Below, piece by piece: positions 47,859-57,043 of a stretch of 64,000 bases of DNA. Below the pieces are notes generated by a model. It was given only the letters and a program-made list of their open reading frames with translations. It ran no database searches and was not told where the DNA came from. The DNA comes from Thiothrix sp. (GTDB taxonomy: Bacteria; Pseudomonadota; Gammaproteobacteria; Thiotrichales; Thiotrichaceae). How positions within the stretch are numbered: position 1 is the first letter of the stretch; every line of letters starts with the position of its first letter. Made by a program: the position numbers and the translations under genes. The stretch covers positions 62,001 to 126,000 of the forward strand of contig SSFA01000017.1 in assembly GCA_008015155.1 (NCBI GenBank), in the 5' to 3' direction.

Positions 47859-49145
47859 GTGGATACAGTCTCATCTGCGCTGCTAAATCAGCATTTAATC
47901 GATCCTGAGATTTGCATACGCTGTAATACCTGCGAGGCGACTTGCCCCGTTGCTGCTATCACGCATGACTCCCGCAATTATGTGGTCGATGCGAGCAAAT
48001 GTAATTTCTGCATGGCTTGTGTGCCACCTTGCCCGACTGGCTCGATTGATAATTGGCGTTCAGTGCCAGCGAGTCGTCCTTATACTTTAGAGGAACAATT
48101 GAGCTGGGATGATTTACCCGCTGAGTTGAGCGCTGAGCAATTAGCTGAAGCTGGAGTCGCCGCTGATGCAGCCAATGTGGAGGTTTTAGCTGCGGTGCCA
48201 AGCACTAATGTTGCAACCTCTGATGGTGAAGCGCCTTTCAATAGCGCGCAATATAACGCTACGCTACCACCGTGGTCAGCCGCACATGCCTATAGCAATC
48301 TGTATGGCGCCAAGGCTGCTGAGAAGTTTGTCACTGCTACGGTGGTGGGTAATGTACGCGTGACTGAAGTTGGGCGTGAATACGATACGCACCATATTAT
48401 GCTCGACTTTGGTGCGATGCCTTTCCCTGTGCTAGAAGGACAATCGATTGGCGTGATTCCGCCCGGCGTGGATGAAAATGGCAAGCCACATTATGCGCGT
48501 CAATATTCGATTGCTAGCCCACGCAATGGTGAGCGCCCCGGATATAACAACATCTCCTTAACTATCAAGCGCGTTTTAGAAGACCATCAAGGTCGACCTG
48601 TGCGCGGTGTGGCTTCTAATTACATGTGTGATTTGAAAGTCGGCGATAAGGTGCAAGTGATTGGCCCGTTTGGGACTAGCTTCTTAATGCCGAATCATCC
48701 GCGTTCAAATATTGTGATGATCTGTACCGGTACGGGTAGTGCACCCATGCGTGCTATGACTGAATGGCGTAGACGTTTGCGTGCTAGTGGCAAATTTGAA
48801 GGGGGCAAATTAATGCTATTCTTTGGCGCGCGTACCAAAGAAGAATTACCGTATTTCGGCCCATTACAAAGCCTGCCTAAAGATTTTATTGATATTAATT
48901 TTGCCTTCTCACGTACACCGGGGCAGCCGAAGCGCTATGTGCAAGATTTAATGCGTGAGCGGGCTGCGGATTTAGTGGAATTATTGAAAAGTAATGACAC
49001 CCACTTTTATGTCTGTGGTCTAAAAAGTATGGAAGAGGGTGTCGTTCTAGCGCTCAGTGATATTGCTAAACAAGGTAATTTAGACTGGGACACGCTAGGG
49101 ATGAATTTGAAACAAACTGGGCGTTTACACTTAGAAACCTACTAA
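47859..49145 (+). CDS. boxA: Benzoyl-CoA 2,3-epoxidase, reductase subunit
   Basis: 428 residues from the GTG at 47859, which has GGAGGAG upstream; an ATG at 47787 lies ahead of the transcript start. Two ferredoxin-type clusters ([15 protein letters not shown] and [15 protein letters not shown]), an Ala-rich linker, then an FNR-like flavin domain with RQYSIASPR and a nucleotide site [13 protein letters not shown]. It passes NADPH electrons to BoxB. It stands alone, 10 kb from boxCB, under its own TGCA-N6-TGCA promoter. Confidence 0.95.
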   Translation: MDTVSSALLNQHLIDPEICIRCNTCEATCPVAAITHDSRNYVVDASKCNFCMACVPPCPTGSIDNWRSVPASRPYTLEEQLSWDDLPAELSAEQLAEAGVAADAANVEVLAAVPSTNVATSDGEAPFNSAQYNATLPPWSAAHAYSNLYGAKAAEKFVTATVVGNVRVTEVGREYDTHHIMLDFGAMPFPVLEGQSIGVIPPGVDENGKPHYARQYSIASPRNGERPGYNNISLTIKRVLEDHQGRPVRGVASNYMCDLKVGDKVQVIGPFGTSFLMPNHPRSNIVMICTGTGSAPMRAMTEWRRRLRASGKFEGGKLMLFFGARTKEELPYFGPLQSLPKDFIDINFAFSRTPGQPKRYVQDLMRERAADLVELLKSNDTHFYVCGLKSMEEGVVLALSDIAKQGNLDWDTLGMNLKQTGRLHLETY

Positions 49146-49146
49146 G

Positions 49147-49179
49147 GCTGATAGCGGCTTGAGAAAATCCTCTATCAGC
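49147..49179 (+). terminator. Hairpin after boxA
   Basis: GCTGATAG (49147-49154) and CTATCAGC (49172-49179) pair perfectly over eight bases around a 17-base loop. There is no T-run, so termination strength is uncertain. Confidence 0.5.
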
Positions 49180-49220
49180 AGGTGCTGGTGGAGCTTAGTT
49201 AAAGATTCTTTAAATTTGAA

Positions 49221-49269
49221 GTGATACTAATAAATATACTTTGACTAGAAAACTGTATCACTTTAACAT
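49221..49269 (+). promoter_or_regulatory. Promoter of the beta-oxidation operon with inverted repeat
   Basis: -35 TTGACT (49241-49246), 17-base spacer, -10 TAACAT (49264-49269). GTGATAC (49221-49227) and GTATCAC (49255-49261) are exact reverse complements that bracket the -35 box. No TGCA-N6-TGCA is present, so a different regulator may act here. Confidence 0.55.
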
Positions 49270-49317
49270 GCTCTCTCAATAAAGCTTGGCAGGCAGTCTT
49301 GCGGAGAAGGAGGAAAC

Positions 49318-50112
49318 ATGAATAATTTCAGTACGATAAACATTACTATGCGTGCGGCAGGTGTCGCTCAAGTCACCATGGCACGGCCTAATGTATTCAA
49401 TGCTTTTGATGAAGTCATGGTCGGCGAGCTGGATACAGCGTTTGATCAACTGATCGCTGATCCAGCGGTGCGTGTCATTGTGTTAGCCGGTGACGGTAAG
49501 CATTTTAGTGCCGGCGCTGATCTGCAATGGATGCAACGTGCCAGTACTGCTACTTTGGAATGGAATTTAGCAGATGCTCGTCGCTTTGCAGGTATGTTTA
49601 GCAAAATTGAAACTTGCCCCAAACCAACCGTCGCGCGCGTGAATGGTGCCGCTTTAGGCGGTGGTGTCGGCTTACTCTGTGCCTGCGATATTGCGATTGC
49701 CTCTGATAATGCCAGTTTCTCTGTGAGTGAAGCTAAGTTCGGCATTATTCCTTCGGTGATTGGCCCTTATGTGACCAATGCAGTGGGTAAACGCCATGCG
49801 CGCCGCTTGGCTTTGACGACTACGCGGATTAAAGCGGATGAAGCATTGCGGATTGGCTTGGTGCATCAAGTGACCAGTTTAGCAGAGCTAGATGCTGCTA
49901 TAGACGCTACTGTCACTGAATTACTCGCTGGTGGCCCTCAAGCCCAACGTGAAATCAAAGAGCTGTTTGCTCAATTAGCGGTTGGCCCGATTACTCCTGA
50001 GGTACGCGAATTAACCGCTAGCACAATCAGTCGTATTCGTGGCTCTGATGAAGCCCGTGAAGGCTTTGCGGCTTTCCTCGAAAAACGCCCAGCGAATTGG
50101 ATTCCAGCATGA
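49318..50112 (+). CDS. Enoyl-CoA hydratase (crotonase family)
   Basis: 264 residues. HFSAGADLQWM is the first oxyanion-hole motif, and ARVNGAALGGGVGLLCACD the second. SEAKFGIIPSVIGPYV follows. It probably hydrates 2,3-dehydroadipyl-CoA, as PaaF, after BoxD; isomerase activity like PaaG cannot be excluded. GGAGGAAAC precedes the ATG. The stop overlaps the next start as ATGA. First gene of a four-gene beta-oxidation operon. Confidence 0.9.
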   Translation: MNNFSTINITMRAAGVAQVTMARPNVFNAFDEVMVGELDTAFDQLIADPAVRVIVLAGDGKHFSAGADLQWMQRASTATLEWNLADARRFAGMFSKIETCPKPTVARVNGAALGGGVGLLCACDIAIASDNASFSVSEAKFGIIPSVIGPYVTNAVGKRHARRLALTTTRIKADEALRIGLVHQVTSLAELDAAIDATVTELLAGGPQAQREIKELFAQLAVGPITPEVRELTASTISRIRGSDEAREGFAAFLEKRPANWIPA

Positions 50113-51614
50113 GTAAGCCTATTAGCAAAGATACCACCGTTCTAGTCGTCGGCGCTGGCATCATGGGTGCTGGCATTGCACAAATCGCGGCTCAAGCAGG
50201 ACATACCGTTTTCTTATACGATACCAAACAAGGTGCAGCGGCTGATGCTAAAACTAAGCTTGCCAAAACCCTAGATGGCTTAGTTAGCAAAGGCAAGCTG
50301 GATGCCACTGCTGCTAACCAAGCGGTTGAGCGTATTCAAGCCATCTCTGATCTGGAAAAAGCCACTAATGCAGGCTTGGTGGTTGAAGCGATTATTGAAA
50401 ATCTGGATGTAAAACGTGGCTTATTTAAGCAGCTAGAAGTGCTGCTAGGTAAGGAGGCAATCTTAGCGACTAATACTTCCTCGATTTCTGTCACCGCGAT
50501 TGCCAATGGCTTGCAGCATCCAGAACGCTTGGTGGGGATGCACTTCTTTAACCCCGTGCCCTTGATGAAATTGGTTGAAGTGGTTTCAGGCTTGCAAACG
50601 AAGCCTGAAGTCGCTGAGGCGATTTTTGAGCTGTCGAAAGCTTGGGGGAAAGTACCTGTCCATGCGCGTTCGACCCCTGGCTTTATCGTCAATCGAATTG
50701 CCCGCCCGTATTACGCAGAAAACTTAGCACTTTTGCATGAGCAAGCGGTGCAAGCTCATGTCTTGGATGCTTGCTTACGCGCGGTTGGTTTCCGGATGGG
50801 GCCTTGCGAATTGATGGATTTGATTGGTTTAGATACCAATTATTCAGTGACGCGCTCAGTGTATGAAGCTAACTTCTTTGATAAGCGTTATGTGCCTTCG
50901 GCGGTGCAACGCGATTTAGTCGATGGAGGCCTGTTTGGACGCAAAACAGGGCAAGGCTTCTATGATTATCGAGAAGGCGCAAGCAAACCTGAAATCCTAG
51001 GCTTTACACCCACTTCTGTTCCTGCTGCCAGTTCTGTTCAAGTGCATGGCAATTGCGCAATAGCTCAGCGTTTTGTGCAAACTTTGACAGATGCGAAGAT
51101 TCCGTTCACCCATGCGACTGAATCTGCATGGACGGGCTTAAGCATTGATGCGGCACAATTACGTTTGACCGATGGACGACCTGCTTCACAGACCGGTAAA
51201 GAGGTAGCAGTGTTTGATTTGCCAGTCTCTACCGAGCAAGGACAGCCGCTAGCCTTTGCCGTCTCGAATCGGGCTTCCGCTGAAGCTGCGGATTATGCAG
51301 CGGCTTGGTTGCGAGTTTTGGGATTTAATCCCCAACAAATAGCCGATTCACCCGCTTTAATCGTGTCGCGTACTTTAGCCATGCTTATCAATGAAGCGGC
51401 TGATGCCGTCCAACAGGGGGTCTGTACAGAAGCCGGTGCGGATGCAGCCATGAAGTTGGGTGTGAATTACCCTGCAGGGCCATTTGAATGGTTGAGCCGT
51501 TGGGAGGCAGGCAAAGTTGTGCAGATTTTAGATAATCTGGACGCTTTCTATCGAGGTGAGCGTTATCGTGTTAGCCCGTGGTTACGCCTCAAAGCTTGGC
51601 AGGAGGCTGCATGA
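50109..51614 (+). CDS. 3-hydroxyacyl-CoA dehydrogenase, PaaH/PaaC type
   Basis: 501 residues from ATG 50109; the frame upstream to 50097 is overlap with the hydratase. The NAD site VVGAGIMGAG is at about residues 13-22. NTSSISVTAIA and HFFNPVPLMKLVEVV carry the catalytic Ser and His, and a long C-terminal duplicated helical part makes it a PaaH-type enzyme. It oxidises 3-hydroxyadipyl-CoA to 3-oxoadipyl-CoA. Stop overlaps the next ATG. Confidence 0.93.
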   Translation: MSKPISKDTTVLVVGAGIMGAGIAQIAAQAGHTVFLYDTKQGAAADAKTKLAKTLDGLVSKGKLDATAANQAVERIQAISDLEKATNAGLVVEAIIENLDVKRGLFKQLEVLLGKEAILATNTSSISVTAIANGLQHPERLVGMHFFNPVPLMKLVEVVSGLQTKPEVAEAIFELSKAWGKVPVHARSTPGFIVNRIARPYYAENLALLHEQAVQAHVLDACLRAVGFRMGPCELMDLIGLDTNYSVTRSVYEANFFDKRYVPSAVQRDLVDGGLFGRKTGQGFYDYREGASKPEILGFTPTSVPAASSVQVHGNCAIAQRFVQTLTDAKIPFTHATESAWTGLSIDAAQLRLTDGRPASQTGKEVAVFDLPVSTEQGQPLAFAVSNRASAEAADYAAAWLRVLGFNPQQIADSPALIVSRTLAMLINEAADAVQQGVCTEAGADAAMKLGVNYPAGPFEWLSRWEAGKVVQILDNLDAFYRGERYRVSPWLRLKAWQEAA

Positions 51615-52045
51615 AATTTGCTGAATTTTACCAAGGCCAAGTGATTGAAACGGGTGTGTATAAAATTTCCGAAGAGGAAATTCTGCAATTCGCTAACGCT
51701 TATGATCCGCAGTGGTTTCATATTGATGTCGAAGCCTCCAAGCAAGGGCGCTTCGGTACACTGATTGCGAGCGGTTGGCAAACCTGTGGGATTGCGATGA
51801 AGCTGTTAGTGCCCGCTGCGTTAGCAGGTTCAGAGTCGTTTGCGTCGCCCGGTTTGAAATATGTGAAATGGCTGAATCCAGTGCGTCCGAATGATGAGCT
51901 GTCTTTACGCGCTACGGTGATAGACGTACGGCGTTCAAGTAGTCGACCAACGATGGGTATTTTGCATTGGCGTTGGCAGCTATTTAATCAGGATGGTGCC
52001 GAGGTGCTTGATCTCGAAGCCACTAGTTTGTTTGATCTTTCCTAA
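51611..52045 (+). CDS. MaoC-like hotdog-fold hydratase
   Basis: 144 residues from ATG 51611. YDPQWFHIDVEASKQGRFGTLIASGWQT carries the hydratase-2 Asp and His in the usual Asp-x4-His spacing. It may be an R-specific enoyl-CoA hydratase or dehydratase in the box beta-oxidation route, or a thioester-related helper. It overlaps the dehydrogenase gene by four bases. Confidence 0.85.
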   Translation: MKFAEFYQGQVIETGVYKISEEEILQFANAYDPQWFHIDVEASKQGRFGTLIASGWQTCGIAMKLLVPAALAGSESFASPGLKYVKWLNPVRPNDELSLRATVIDVRRSSSRPTMGILHWRWQLFNQDGAEVLDLEATSLFDLS

Positions 52046-52056
52046 TGGTGACTTCT

Positions 52057-53259
52057 ATGACTCAAGCCTTTATTTGTGATGCCATCCGCACGCCTTTTGG
52101 ACGCTATGCAGGTGCTTTATCTGGCGTACGTACCGATGATTTAGGTGCTGTACCGATCAGAGCTTTAATTGAGCGCAATCCAAACGTGGATTGGAGCGCG
52201 GTCGAGGATGTGATCTATGGCTGTGCGAATCAAGCGGGCGAAGATAACCGCAATGTAGCGCGGATGGCGGCTTTGTTAGCTGGTTTACCGCAAGATGTGC
52301 CGGGTACTACAGTGAATCGTTTATGCGGTTCAGGGATGGATGCAGTCGGGATTGCAGCGCGCGCGATTAAAAGTGGCGAGACCCAATTAATGATCGCAGG
52401 CGGTGTAGAAAGTATGAGCCGCGCTCCCTTTGTGATGCCGAAAGCGGAATCTGCCTTTAGCCGTACCAATGCGGTATATGACACTACTATCGGTTGGCGC
52501 TTTATTAACCCTTTAATGAAGGCGCAATACGGTGTCGATTCGATGCCAGAAACGGCGGAAAACGTAGCAGTTGATTTCAAGATTGAACGAGCCGCACAAG
52601 ATTTGATGGCTTTACGCTCACAGACGAATGCTTTAAAAGCACAACAAAATGGCTATTTCGATAAAGAAATCACTCCTGTGATTATTCCACAGAAAAAGGG
52701 TGAAGCGATTGTTGTCAGTAAAGACGAACATCCACGCGAAACCTCTTTAGAAGCTTTAGCTAAACTGAAAGGCGTGGTGCGTGCCGATGGTTCTGTGACA
52801 GCTGGCAATGCATCGGGTGTGAATGATGGTGCTTGTGCTTTGTTACTCGCGAATGAAGCTACCGCACAACGCTATGGTTTAACCCCACGTGCACGTGTAG
52901 TTGGAATGGCAACGGCTGGTTTAGCGCCACGCATTATGGGCTTTGGCCCAGCACCAGCCACCCGCAAAGTCTTAGCTTTAACCGGCTTAAGCTTAGCCGA
53001 TATGGATGTGATCGAACTCAATGAGGCATTCGCGGCACAAGGCTTAGCCGTATTGCGTGATTTAGGCTTAGCTGATGATGATGCACGGGTGAATCCTAAT
53101 GGTGGCGCGATTGCTTTAGGCCATCCCTTAGGAGCCAGTGGTGCACGTCTGATTACCACAGCTATTAATCAGCTAGAGCGTATTCAAGGTCGGTATGCAC
53201 TTTGCACTATGTGTATTGGTGTCGGTCAAGGCATTGCGCTGATTATTGAACGTGTTTAA
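52057..53259 (+). CDS. pcaF: 3-oxoadipyl-CoA thiolase
   Basis: 400 residues from the ATG at 52057; an ATG at 52045 in the same frame overlaps the upstream stop. FICDAIRTPFGRYAGALS matches the PcaF/PaaJ start. The acyl Cys is in NRLCGSGMDA (about 90), with the GHPLGASGAR His motif and the CIGVGQG Cys late. It splits 3-oxoadipyl-CoA into succinyl-CoA and acetyl-CoA, completing the pathway. Last gene of the operon. Confidence 0.94.
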   Translation: MTQAFICDAIRTPFGRYAGALSGVRTDDLGAVPIRALIERNPNVDWSAVEDVIYGCANQAGEDNRNVARMAALLAGLPQDVPGTTVNRLCGSGMDAVGIAARAIKSGETQLMIAGGVESMSRAPFVMPKAESAFSRTNAVYDTTIGWRFINPLMKAQYGVDSMPETAENVAVDFKIERAAQDLMALRSQTNALKAQQNGYFDKEITPVIIPQKKGEAIVVSKDEHPRETSLEALAKLKGVVRADGSVTAGNASGVNDGACALLLANEATAQRYGLTPRARVVGMATAGLAPRIMGFGPAPATRKVLALTGLSLADMDVIELNEAFAAQGLAVLRDLGLADDDARVNPNGGAIALGHPLGASGARLITTAINQLERIQGRYALCTMCIGVGQGIALIIERV

Positions 53260-53468
53260 TTAGTCCAAGTTATCTCTACGGGATAGGCCAGCTCTTATCC
53301 CGTTTTAGGCAAATCCCCTCCCGCGCAAACCCTTGAAAAGTACAATAAGATGCGCTCTTAATACCTAGACTTCAGTGATGGCCTATTTGATACTGCCTTC
53401 AATACAGGTCGATCTTTACGCTTTTTGCATCCCCTATAATCAAGCACTCCTAAACTTTATGAGTAGCA

Positions 53469-53518
53469 TTGACAGTATTTAAGATGATCAGTATTATGAT
53501 TATATGCAATATACTGCA
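53469..53518 (+). promoter_or_regulatory. TRAP operon promoter with TGCA-N6-TGCA operator
   Basis: -35 TTGACA (53469-53474), 17-base spacer, -10 TATTAT (53492-53497). TGCA-ATATAC-TGCA (53505-53518) covers the start of transcription. The promoter is near consensus, so repression would be the natural control. Confidence 0.75.
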
Positions 53519-53537
53519 TTAACTGGAGGAGAGTAGT

Positions 53538-54566
53538 ATGAAACCCTTACGTTGGTTAGGAAGCGCTTTATTAATGACTTGTTTGTCAACTAGCGCTGCT
53601 TTCGCAGAAGAAGTTACTTTAACGGTTCACCATTTCTTATCGCCGAAGTCCAATGCTCATACCAAAATGATTCAAGCTTGGACTGATAAAGTCTCCAAAG
53701 AAAGCAATGGCCAAATCAAATTTGAGCTATTCCCAGCGATGGCTATGGGAGGTAAGCCGTCTGAGTTATATGGACAAGTACGTGATGGAACCGCGGATAT
53801 TGTCTGGACTTTACTAGGTTATACGCCAGGTGTGTTTCCTCGCTCTGAAGTGTATGAATTGCCTTTAGTTCATACAGGCTCAGCTGCAGCGACAACCGTC
53901 GCTTTGAATGCCACGATGGATATGCTGGCGGATGATTTCAAAGATGTGAAGGTGCTGTTCCTACATGCCAATGACGGCAATGTTATTCACTCTGCGACCA
54001 AACCGGTACGTAGTTTCGAAGATGCTAAGGGAATGAAGTTACGTACTCCCTCACGTACTGGTTCTTGGGTGATTGAAGGCATGGGAGCTGAAGCGGTGGG
54101 TTTGCCAGTACCGGAGTTACCAGAAGCGATGTCAAAAGGCGCGATTGATGGTGCTTTAACCACTTTAGAAATCGTGCCAGCCCTTAAATTGCAAGAGCTG
54201 GATAAATATGTGACTGAATTACCGGATGGTGATCGTTTTGGTACCGCCATCTTCATGTTCACTATGAATAAAGATAGCTACAACAATCTGCCTGATGACT
54301 TAAAGAAAGTGATCGACGACAACTCAGGTATGAAAGTAGCTGGTGATATCGGCAAAATGTGGGAAGAGTTTGAAAAAACTGGCGATGAGGCTTTGGCCTC
54401 TGCCAAGGTTGAACGCATTGTGTTATCCGCTGATGAAGCCGCAAAATTCAAAGCTGCTAATGAAAAAGTGGTCGCCCGCTGGATTGAAGAATCTAAAACC
54501 AAAGGTTTTGATGGTGCTGCTTTAGTGGAAAAAGCACGTGCTGCTATTGCGGAAGCTTCTAAATAA
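53538..54566 (+). CDS. dctP: TRAP transporter substrate-binding protein DctP
   Basis: 342 residues with a signal peptide ending SAAFA-E (about 24). The mature start VTLTVHHFLSPKSNAHTKMI and GMKLRTPSRTGSW with the conserved Arg for a carboxylate ligand identify a DctP-type protein. The carboxylate-binding Arg fits an aromatic or dicarboxylic acid. GGAGGAGAG precedes the ATG. The TGCA-N6-TGCA promoter ties it to the benzoate regulon. Confidence 0.93.
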   Translation: MKPLRWLGSALLMTCLSTSAAFAEEVTLTVHHFLSPKSNAHTKMIQAWTDKVSKESNGQIKFELFPAMAMGGKPSELYGQVRDGTADIVWTLLGYTPGVFPRSEVYELPLVHTGSAAATTVALNATMDMLADDFKDVKVLFLHANDGNVIHSATKPVRSFEDAKGMKLRTPSRTGSWVIEGMGAEAVGLPVPELPEAMSKGAIDGALTTLEIVPALKLQELDKYVTELPDGDRFGTAIFMFTMNKDSYNNLPDDLKKVIDDNSGMKVAGDIGKMWEEFEKTGDEALASAKVERIVLSADEAAKFKAANEKVVARWIEESKTKGFDGAALVEKARAAIAEASK

Positions 54567-54641
54567 TCTAGCCTCATCTTCAAGGGTTGCTGGCTCAGTA
54601 GCCCTCTTTAATAATTCTTAAGTTCGCAGGAGATTCAATCC

Positions 54642-55151
54642 ATGCGCAATTTCTTATATCGCTTAGCTGATTATTTCGCCTTAGGGGGCGGGCTAATCAT
54701 TATGACGATTGTGTTTGTCACCACAGCCAATGTCAGCGCTTTTACCCTAAATCGCATCGCGAGTTTGTTTGGCGGACAAGTTGCCGGTTTATCGGGTTAC
54801 GAAGACTTTGTACGCCTAGCTATGAGTTCAGCCGCTTTAATGTTTTTCCCACTTGCCCAAGTTAAGCACGGTCATGTAGCTGTCGATATTTTTATGAATA
54901 AAGCACCTGCTTGGTTGCAGCGTTGGACAGAAAAATGCTGGTCAGTCTTAGTATTAATTATGGCTTTATTCCTAATGGGCTGGATGATCGTCGGTATGTT
55001 TGAAAAACAAGCCGACCATGTGGTCGTAGGGGTACTGAATTGGGTGGAGTGGCCGTTTTATATTCCGGGTATTTTGTCCTTGCTGCTATGGGCAGGGATA
55101 GCCTTCGTGCAGTTGTTTGAAGAAACCCCTACGGAGGTCAGTCATGTTTAG
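54642..55151 (+). CDS. dctQ: TRAP transporter small permease DctQ
   Basis: 169 residues with four membrane segments. GYEDFVRLAMSSAALMFFPLAQVKHGHVAVDIF is the DctQ signature. It connects DctP to DctM. It overlaps dctM by eight bases. Confidence 0.92.
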   Translation: MRNFLYRLADYFALGGGLIIMTIVFVTTANVSAFTLNRIASLFGGQVAGLSGYEDFVRLAMSSAALMFFPLAQVKHGHVAVDIFMNKAPAWLQRWTEKCWSVLVLIMALFLMGWMIVGMFEKQADHVVVGVLNWVEWPFYIPGILSLLLWAGIAFVQLFEETPTEVSHV

Positions 55152-56535
55152 CCCAGAAATGATTGGTATCCTCGGTTTAGCGGCGCTGTTTATTCTATTG
55201 ATGTTGCGCATGCCCGTAGGTATTTCTATGGTGTTAGTGGGGATTGGTGGAACTTTTGCTTTAAGCCTTGCCGTGAAACATGTGCGCTTTGAGCCTTATT
55301 TAAAGCAATTCAAATCACTGCTTTGGTCAACTATGGCGAATTATGATTTGTCGGTAGTACCGCTCTTTGTGCTGATGGGCTACCTCGCTAGTCAGTCGAA
55401 TCTCAGTCGAGATTTGTTCCGTGGTTTAGAAGCCTTGATGACTAAGCGGCGGGGTGGGGTTGCAATGGCTGCGGTTGCAGCGTGTGGTGGTTTTGGCGCC
55501 GTTTGTGGCTCATCCTTAGCCACTGCTTCAACAATGGGTCGTGTTGCTTTACCTGAGTTGAAAAAATTAGGCTATGCACCCCGCTTGGCTACTGGCGCTT
55601 TAGCAGCAGGTGGTACTTTAGGGATTCTGATTCCTCCCTCAGTCGCTTTAGTTATTTACGCGATTATTGTAGAAGCTTCGATTTTGCAGATGTTCCAAGC
55701 AGCCTTAATTCCAGGTTTATTAGCTGTTTTAGGATTCATCATAGTCATTGCTTTGCAAGTGCGTTTGAATCCTAGTTTAGCTCCAGAACCACGCCCGATG
55801 CCGCCTGAAGAAAAACGTGAAGCTTATCGGCGCTTGATTCCAGTCTTATTGATCTTCGGCAGTATTATCTTGGGCTTGGGATTTGGTCTGTTTACGCCTA
55901 CACCAGCCGCCAGTGTCGGTGTTTTTGTGATTTTCATCTATGGCATTTTCATGCGTTGGCGAACTGGTAAAGGCTTGACGATAGCTGGGATGCTACAAGC
56001 ATTTCGCGATACTGCTGTGACTTCGGCAATGATCTATATGATTTTATTTGGTGCTGAGGTTTTAAAGGGGTTCTTCACTCGCGCCGGTTTGCCGTCAGCA
56101 ATGGCTGAATGGGCAGCCACTAGTAGCCTCGACCCTTGGCTGATCCTGATTGCGATGCTAGTGCTGTTAATCATTCTAGGCTGCTTCATGGAGTCTTTAG
56201 CAATGATTTTGGTCGTCTTACCTTTCTTCTGGCCTACCTTGATTGCACTGAATGGTGGCGATCATGTGTCGGCAGCTGAAGCGGCTTATGGTTTAGATAC
56301 GGACAATCTAAAAATTTGGTTTGGTATTCTAGCCTTAATTGTCGTCGAGCTGGGGCTGATTACGCCGCCTGTGGGTTTAAATGTGTTCATTATTGCCTCC
56401 TTATCGGATGGCACACCCATGGCTGAGACATTTAAAGGTGTGATGCCCTTTCTAGCTGCGGAGTTTGTGCGGATTGGAATTTTGATGTTGATTCCAGCAC
56501 TTTGTCTATTCTTGCCACATTTATTGGCAGGCTGA
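55144..56535 (+). CDS. dctM: TRAP transporter large permease DctM
   Basis: 463 residues from the ATG at 55144, which has GGAGGT upstream; the frame extends to 55117 but that start is inferior. About twelve membrane segments, with SLATASTMGRVALPELKKLGY and GTLGILIPPSVALVIYAI motifs of the DctM pore. Na+- or H+-driven uptake. The operon ends at a hairpin shared with pilE. Confidence 0.93.
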   Translation: MFSPEMIGILGLAALFILLMLRMPVGISMVLVGIGGTFALSLAVKHVRFEPYLKQFKSLLWSTMANYDLSVVPLFVLMGYLASQSNLSRDLFRGLEALMTKRRGGVAMAAVAACGGFGAVCGSSLATASTMGRVALPELKKLGYAPRLATGALAAGGTLGILIPPSVALVIYAIIVEASILQMFQAALIPGLLAVLGFIIVIALQVRLNPSLAPEPRPMPPEEKREAYRRLIPVLLIFGSIILGLGFGLFTPTPAASVGVFVIFIYGIFMRWRTGKGLTIAGMLQAFRDTAVTSAMIYMILFGAEVLKGFFTRAGLPSAMAEWAATSSLDPWLILIAMLVLLIILGCFMESLAMILVVLPFFWPTLIALNGGDHVSAAEAAYGLDTDNLKIWFGILALIVVELGLITPPVGLNVFIIASLSDGTPMAETFKGVMPFLAAEFVRIGILMLIPALCLFLPHLLAG

Positions 56536-56548
56536 TAGACAAACAGAA

Positions 56549-56569
56549 AGGGGCTAGATTTTAGCCCCT
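56549..56569. terminator. Bidirectional hairpin terminator
   Basis: AGGGGCTA (56549-56556) and TAGCCCCT (56562-56569) pair perfectly over eight bases around GATTT, between convergent dctM and pilE. Short T-tracts lie beyond the stem. Confidence 0.75.
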
Positions 56570-56591
56570 CTGATTTGCTAATGCTAACCAC

Positions 56592-57035
56592 TTACCAACA
56601 GGTCGCTGCGTTACCGCTTACACTGACTTGACGTTGACCGTCATGGGTTAAGCTTAAGGTCCCACATTTAGTATCAGCGCTTAGTTGCGAGCCGATGGGT
56701 GTTGCGGTTGCAGTAAAGGTGCTACGTGTTAAATTGCTAATCGCAAAGGTATAGTACTGATTAATTCGTCCTTCAGTAGTGCAGGCTAAAGTCGGTACTG
56801 CTAAGTTTACGCCAGCTGTATTTTTGTCATAGGCCAAGTTTGTCGTATAAAACCGCTCCATAAAGTGCGCATACTCTGATAAACAAGCTTTAGCTGCACC
56901 TCGTCTCGATTTCATCACAGAGTCCATGTAGGAGGGATAAGCAATTGCTGCCAAAATACCTACAATGGCAACGACTACCATCAGTTCAATTAAAGTGAAA
57001 CCTTGTTGTTGCGCTATTTTTCTTATTGTTTTCAT
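56592..57035 (-). CDS. pilE: Type IV pilin-like protein PilE
   Basis: 147 residues. Class III leader [20 protein letters not shown] with the prepilin peptidase site after Gly and Glu at position 5 of the mature protein. Two Cys near the C-terminus ([20 protein letters not shown]) probably form a disulfide. It is the minor pilin downstream of pilY1, 8 bases away, as in FimT-PilVWXYE operons. Confidence 0.92.
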   Translation of the reverse strand: MKTIRKIAQQQGFTLIELMVVVAIVGILAAIAYPSYMDSVMKSRRGAAKACLSEYAHFMERFYTTNLAYDKNTAGVNLAVPTLACTTEGRINQYYTFAISNLTRSTFTATATPIGSQLSADTKCGTLSLTHDGQRQVSVSGNAATCW

Positions 57036-57043
57036 GGTATGGC

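Noticed and set aside
9000..48000. Insertion sequence or integrase gene as the cause of the accessory islands
   Set aside because: No transposase, integrase or terminal inverted repeats with target duplication could be found in the sequence read.
34637..53518. CRISPR array suggested by repeated TGCA motifs
   Set aside because: The motif is four bases in pairs at promoters, with no regular repeat-spacer structure. No array was seen in the window.
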